Of a stretch of DNA of 64,000 bases, positions 60,215 to 64,000 are shown piece by piece; within the stretch, counting starts at the first letter, position 1, and the number at the start of each line of letters is the position of its first letter. Made by a program: the position numbers and the translations under genes. This DNA is from Microlunatus capsulatus. Lineage in GTDB: Bacteria > Actinomycetota > Actinomycetes > Propionibacteriales > Propionibacteriaceae. The notes below the pieces were generated by a model. It was not told the origin of the DNA, did not search any database, and saw only the letters and a list, made by a program, of their open reading frames with translations. The stretch covers positions 496,001-560,000 of the forward strand of contig NZ_JAGIOB010000001.1 of assembly GCF_017876495.1 (NCBI RefSeq), read 5' to 3'.

Positions 60215-62317
60215 ATGACCACCTCCACCGCGCTGCCCGTCCCGGCGGACACGTCCCTGCTCGGCGCCCACGTGCGCGACGGCGGGACCACCTTCGGCCT
60301 CTGGGCCCCGCGGGCGACCCGCGTCGAGCTGGCCCTGGTCGACGAGGACCGCCGGCAGACCAACGTCGACCTCGCGCTGGGCGCGGACGGCGTCTGGAGC
60401 GCGCACGTGCCCGGGATCGGCGCCGAGCAGCGCTACGGCTACCGGGTGCACGGGCCGTGGGACCCCGCCTCGGGCGCCCGGTTCAACCCCGCCAAGCTGC
60501 TGCTGGACCCCTACGCCCGCGCCGTGACCGGCGGCGTCGACTACTCCGGCCCGATCCTGGACCACCTCCCCGACGCCAACTTCGTCCCCGACGCCACGGA
60601 CTCCTTCGCCTCGGTGCCGCTCTCGGTCGTGGTGGCCGACTCGCCGCCCCCGACGCCGATCGCCGAGCCCGTGCCGCTGGAGCGCTCGGTCATCTACGAG
60701 CTGCACGTCAAGGGCTTCACCCGGCTGCACCCGGCCGTCCCCGAGCACCTGCGCGGCAGCTACGCCGGGCTGGCCTACCCGGCCGTCGTGCAGCACCTCG
60801 CCGACCTCGGCGTCACCGCCGTCGAGCTGCTGCCGGTGCACCAGTTCGTCTCCGAGCCGTTCCTCATCAGCCGCGGGCTCTCCAACTACTGGGGCTACAA
60901 CACCCTCGGCTACTTCGCCCCGCACTCCGCCTTCGGCTCCGTGGGCACGCTGGGCCAGCAGGTCCGCGAGTTCAAGGAGATGGTCTCGGCCCTGCACGAG
61001 GCGGGCATCGAGGTCATCCTCGACGTCGTCTACAACCACACCGGCGAGGGCGGCCACGAGGGCCCGACGCTGGCCTTCCGCGGCCTGGACCACCTCGGCT
61101 ACTACCGGCTGACCGACGACCAGCGCGACGACTACGACGTCACCGGCTGCGGCAACTCCGTCGACACCTCCGAGCCGGGCGTGCTGCGGCTGGTGCTGGA
61201 CTCGCTGCGCTACTGGGTGACCGAGATGGGCGTCGACGGCTTCCGCTTCGACCTCGTCACCACCTTGCTGCGCGACGAGCAGCACCACGTCGACCAGGAG
61301 CACCCCTTCAAGGTGGCCTTGCGCGAGGACCCGGTGCTCAGCCGGGTGAAGCTCATCGCCGAGCCCTGGGACATGGGGCCCTACGGCTACCAGGTCGGCG
61401 CGTTCGGCGAGGGCTGGAGCGAGTGGAACGACCGGTTCCGCAACTACGTGCGCGACTTCTGGCGCGGGGCGACCCACGGCGTCGCCGAGCTGGCCCAGCG
61501 CCTCGTCGGGTCCCCCGACATCTTCGCCGAGCGGGCGCCCGAGGCGAGCGTCAACTTCGTCACCGCGCACGACGGCTTCACCCTGCGCGACCTCGTCACC
61601 TACGACGTCAAGCACAACGGCGCCAACGGCGAGTCCAACCGCGACGGCACCGACGACAACCGCTCGTGGAACTGCGGCGTGGAGGGCGAGACCGAGGACG
61701 GGCACGTCGTCACGCTGCGGCACCGGCAGGCCCAGAACCTCATGGCCACGCTGCTGCTGTCCAACGGCGTCCCGATGATCACCGCGGGCGACGAGCTGGG
61801 CCGGACCCAGCAGGGCAACAACAACGCCTACTGCCAGGACTCCCCCATCTCGTGGCTGCACTGGGACACCGCCCAGCAGTGGGGCGACCTCACCGACCTC
61901 ACCCGCCGGCTGCTGCAGCTGCGGGCCGAGCACCCCGTCTTCCGTCGCACCGCCTACCGGCACGGCGAGCCGCTGCTGGACCCGACCGGCCGCTCGACCG
62001 GGCGCAAGAACCTCGCCTGGTTCGGCGGCGCCCCGCACGAGATGACCGCCGACGACTGGCACGACGGCAGCCGGCGGACGCTCGGCATCTACCTCGCCGA
62101 GGACGCCCCGGACCGCGAGCAGGACGCCGCCTTCCTCATCTGGCTGCACGCCGGCGCTGAGGCGACGCGGGTGGCGCTGCCCGACGGCCCCTGGGCCCAC
62201 ACCTACACCGTCGTCGCCAGCTCGGCGCAGGAGCACGAGCTGCCAGGCGACAAGCTGGCCGCCGGCTCGACGCTGGAGCTGCCCGGCCGCTGCGTGGTCG
62301 TCCTCCAGGTCGACTGA
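60215..62317 (+). CDS. glgX: Glycogen debranching enzyme (GlgX/TreX)
   Basis: 700 residues: CBM48 N-terminal module (TTFGLWAPRATRVELALV), GH13 barrel and C-terminal sheet. Catalytic Asp is in GFRFDLVTTL, Glu in IAEPWDMGPYG, and the third Asp in TAHDGFTLRDL. The enzyme cuts alpha-1,6 branches of glycogen or its limit dextrins. ATG 60215 begins directly before the CBM48 domain; earlier in-frame sequence is the promoter. The leader is about 70 bases. The esterase gene follows 12 bases after the stop. Confidence 0.96.
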   Translation: MTTSTALPVPADTSLLGAHVRDGGTTFGLWAPRATRVELALVDEDRRQTNVDLALGADGVWSAHVPGIGAEQRYGYRVHGPWDPASGARFNPAKLLLDPYARAVTGGVDYSGPILDHLPDANFVPDATDSFASVPLSVVVADSPPPTPIAEPVPLERSVIYELHVKGFTRLHPAVPEHLRGSYAGLAYPAVVQHLADLGVTAVELLPVHQFVSEPFLISRGLSNYWGYNTLGYFAPHSAFGSVGTLGQQVREFKEMVSALHEAGIEVILDVVYNHTGEGGHEGPTLAFRGLDHLGYYRLTDDQRDDYDVTGCGNSVDTSEPGVLRLVLDSLRYWVTEMGVDGFRFDLVTTLLRDEQHHVDQEHPFKVALREDPVLSRVKLIAEPWDMGPYGYQVGAFGEGWSEWNDRFRNYVRDFWRGATHGVAELAQRLVGSPDIFAERAPEASVNFVTAHDGFTLRDLVTYDVKHNGANGESNRDGTDDNRSWNCGVEGETEDGHVVTLRHRQAQNLMATLLLSNGVPMITAGDELGRTQQGNNNAYCQDSPISWLHWDTAQQWGDLTDLTRRLLQLRAEHPVFRRTAYRHGEPLLDPTGRSTGRKNLAWFGGAPHEMTADDWHDGSRRTLGIYLAEDAPDREQDAAFLIWLHAGAEATRVALPDGPWAHTYTVVASSAQEHELPGDKLAAGSTLELPGRCVVVLQVD

Positions 62318-62329
62318 GGCGCGGCCGCG

Positions 62330-63283
62330 GTGAACCTGCGCACCCGGGTGCTGGTCGGCGCGCTGCGCCGGCTGCCCAAGCCCGACCCGCCCACCGCGGC
62401 CTACCTGGCCGGCGTCCGGCGGGAGCTGCCCCGCCCGCTGGCCCGTGCCGTCCTGGGTCCGGTGGGCCGCGACGTCGTCCTGGACGACCTGTCCGTGCCG
62501 GTCCCCGGCGCCCGGCTCCGCGTGCGCCTCTACCGGCGCCACGGCGTCGGGGGTCCGACGCCGCTGGTGGTGAACTTCCACGGTGGCGGCTTCGTCTACG
62601 GCAACCTCACCGCCGCCGACTGGCTCTGCGGGAACCTGGCCGCCCGGCTGCCGGTCACCGTCGCGTCCGTGGACTACCGGCTGGCCCCGGAGCACCCCGC
62701 GCCCGGGCCCTTCACCGACTGCTGGCAGGCGACCCGCTGGCTGGTGGGGCACGCGGACCGGCTGGGCTGCGACCCGGAGCAGGTGTCGGTGATGGGCGAG
62801 AGCGCCGGCGGCAACCTGGCCGCGCTGGTGGCCCTGGCCGCGCGCGACGCGCACCGCGAGGACCCCGCGTGGCCGGCCCTGGTGCACCAGCTGCTGCTGT
62901 ACCCGATCACCGACCTGACGCTGGCCTCGCCCTCGATCGACGAGCTGCCCGACGCGCCGATGCTGCAGCGCCGCTCGCTCGACTGGTTCGGCGCCCGCTA
63001 CGTCCCCCAGGGCCGTCCGGACAGCCTCGACCCGGCCGACCCGTGGGTCAGCCCGCTGCACGCGCCTTACAAGTCCGACCTGCCCCCCACCCTGCTGGTG
63101 GCCGCCGGCCAGGACCCGCTGCGCGACGACGCGCTGCGCTACGCCGACGCCCTGGAGGCCGACGGCGTCGCCGTCCGCCGGGTGCTCTACCCCGACGCGA
63201 TCCACGGCTTCGCCTCGATCCCGCTCTTCGAGCCCGCAGCCCGGGCCGCGCTCGGCGAGGTCGTCGACGCCCTGGCGGGCTGA
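62330..63283 (+). CDS. HSL-type alpha/beta hydrolase (esterase)
   Basis: 317 residues, no signal peptide. The oxyanion HGGG is in NFHGGGFVYG, nucleophile Ser in MGESAGGNL, Asp in AAGQDPLRDD and His in DAIHGFASI, giving an intact GDSAG-type esterase. It should hydrolyse short- to medium-chain esters. GTG start 12 bases after glgX, so it is probably read from the glgX promoter, though the link to glycogen is not obvious. Confidence 0.9.
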   Translation: MNLRTRVLVGALRRLPKPDPPTAAYLAGVRRELPRPLARAVLGPVGRDVVLDDLSVPVPGARLRVRLYRRHGVGGPTPLVVNFHGGGFVYGNLTAADWLCGNLAARLPVTVASVDYRLAPEHPAPGPFTDCWQATRWLVGHADRLGCDPEQVSVMGESAGGNLAALVALAARDAHREDPAWPALVHQLLLYPITDLTLASPSIDELPDAPMLQRRSLDWFGARYVPQGRPDSLDPADPWVSPLHAPYKSDLPPTLLVAAGQDPLRDDALRYADALEADGVAVRRVLYPDAIHGFASIPLFEPAARAALGEVVDALAG

Positions 63284-63331
63284 GCGGGCGGCGCCGGCCC
63301 GACCCCGCGGCCGGCTGTCGGAGCCACCCGC

Positions 63332-63337
63332 TACGGT
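63332..63337 (+). promoter_or_regulatory. -10 hexamer (TACGGT) upstream of GH43 gene
   Basis: TACGGT lies about 120 bases before the ATG at 63457, giving a leadered transcript with a GAAGGAG ribosome site. Confidence 0.35.
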
Positions 63338-63456
63338 GAGCCGCGCTGCACCCCGGACGAGGTCGTCCCGGCCCTGACCGGGTCCGCCGCCCTCGTGGGG
63401 GCGCCGGCGCACCGCCCCGCCCAGCACCACCGCCCAGCACCGACGAAGGAGTCGAG

Positions 63457-64000
63457 ATGGCCGTTCAGGACCCCCAGGTCCGATCCCGTCCAGGCGCGCG
63501 AGGCGCGTCCCGATCGCCACGGCGCCGGGTCCGCGGAGCGGCCCTGCTGGTCGCCGCGGTGACGGGTCTCGGCCTGGTCGGCGCCCCGGTCGCGGCCACC
63601 GCCGCCCCCGCGCGGGCCACCTACGAGAACCCGGTGAGCGCGTCCTTCGCCGACACCTTCGCCGACCCGTCGATCATCGAGGCCAAGGACGGCTGGTGGT
63701 ACGCGTACTCGACGGCCGACCCGCTGCGCGCCGGTGACGAGCCGGGCGTCATGCACATCGCCCGCACCCGGGACTTCGTCAGCTGGCAGTACCAGGGCAC
63801 CGTCTTCGACGAGACCAACCGGCCCACCTGGGCGACGCCGACGTCCGGGCTCTGGGCCCCCGACGTCCGCTACGTCGACGGCCGGTACGTCCTCTACTAC
63901 ACCGTCACCGACACCACGCTCGACCCGGGCGACGCCGACTCGGCGATCGGCGTGGCGACCTCCCCGTCGCCGACCGGTCCCTGGACGCCGTCGGACGCCC
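63457..64000 (+). CDS. Secreted GH43-family glycosidase, N-terminal part
   Basis: 181 codons are visible before the window ends. A long basic head with two RRR/RSP clusters, then a hydrophobic run (ALLVAAVTGLGLVGAPVAATAAPA) form a signal peptide. The five-blade propeller begins with TFADPSIIEAKDGWWYAYSTAD, whose first Asp is the expected general base (shown here split: FADPSII, WWYAYST), and SGLWAPDVRYVDGRYVLYY, typical of GH43 arabinanases and xylosidases. It likely degrades plant arabinan or xylan outside the cell. GAAGGAG stands 6 bases before the ATG. Confidence 0.88.
   Translation, partial: MAVQDPQVRSRPGARGASRSPRRRVRGAALLVAAVTGLGLVGAPVAATAAPARATYENPVSASFADTFADPSIIEAKDGWWYAYSTADPLRAGDEPGVMHIARTRDFVSWQYQGTVFDETNRPTWATPTSGLWAPDVRYVDGRYVLYYTVTDTTLDPGDADSAIGVATSPSPTGPWTPSDA

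Noticed and set aside
60017-63520. 1167-codon open frame antisense to glgX and the esterase
   Set aside because: Val/Gly/His-rich shadow of two genes with intact catalytic residues on the plus strand; no recognisable domain.

Overview
The window is a very GC-rich stretch with frequent GTG starts, dense gene packing, many 4-base ATGA/GTGA overlaps and almost no pseudogenes. The gene content (actinobacterial-type PolA-like polymerase, HGxxPAAW and Trp-associated membrane proteins inside the trp cluster, gatCAB, etfBA-cysteine desulfurase-mnmA-ligA, TIGR03085 protein, N-acetylglutaminylglutamine amidotransferase) points to an actinobacterium. A member of the Propionibacteriales such as Microlunatus/Friedmanniella is my best guess, but that is inference. 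I see no tRNA, rRNA, CRISPR array, prophage or insertion sequence.

Layout. 1-5125: tail of a flavin monooxygenase, a small Ada-type zinc-domain protein overlapping a PolA-like DNA polymerase, then a divergent three-gene ABC-2 exporter. 5126-12246: a repeat-bearing upstream region, a large secreted endonuclease/phosphatase-fold protein with three C-terminal repeats, a TetR regulator with a membrane protein, a secreted 5'-nucleotidase and an APH-like kinase. 12247-27635: glutamate synthase (gltB, gltD) surrounded by palindromic repeats, then a long leftward run hisI-trpE-(two small membrane proteins)-trpC-trpB-trpA-mauE-dsbA-like-lgt, which joins tryptophan synthesis to envelope thiol chemistry and lipoprotein maturation.

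27734-39179: TIGR03085 protein, a small membrane protein, then the most interesting cassette of the window: a GCS2-type carboxylate-amine ligase fused to a circularly permuted ATP-grasp domain, an N-acetylglutaminylglutamine-type amidotransferase and an S9 peptidase overlapping it. This looks like a variant of the NAGGN osmolyte trio in which the usual GNAT/ATP-grasp synthetase and M42 hydrolase are replaced. It is followed by a polytopic membrane protein, three overlapping genes for membrane-anchored proteins of unknown role, and a DUF559 nuclease-fold gene whose 3' end shares a sequence with the palindrome downstream of gatB.

39305-53877: gatCAB (tRNA amidation), YdcF-type protein, DUF1015 protein, ACT-domain protein, VTT-like membrane protein, small membrane protein with a polysaccharide deacetylase, DHA2 drug exporter, GH29 fucosidase divergent from a phytanoyl-CoA dioxygenase, and ligA. 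53922-64000: MetE-like protein, mnmA, cysteine desulfurase and etfAB in one leftward operon headed by a perfect palindrome over its predicted promoter, enoyl-CoA hydratase, glycogen debranching enzyme glgX, an HSL-type esterase and the start of a secreted GH43 enzyme.

A recurring regulatory pattern is a TAnnnT hexamer placed 6-8 bases before the start codon of many genes, which implies widespread leaderless transcription and was used here to choose several starts.
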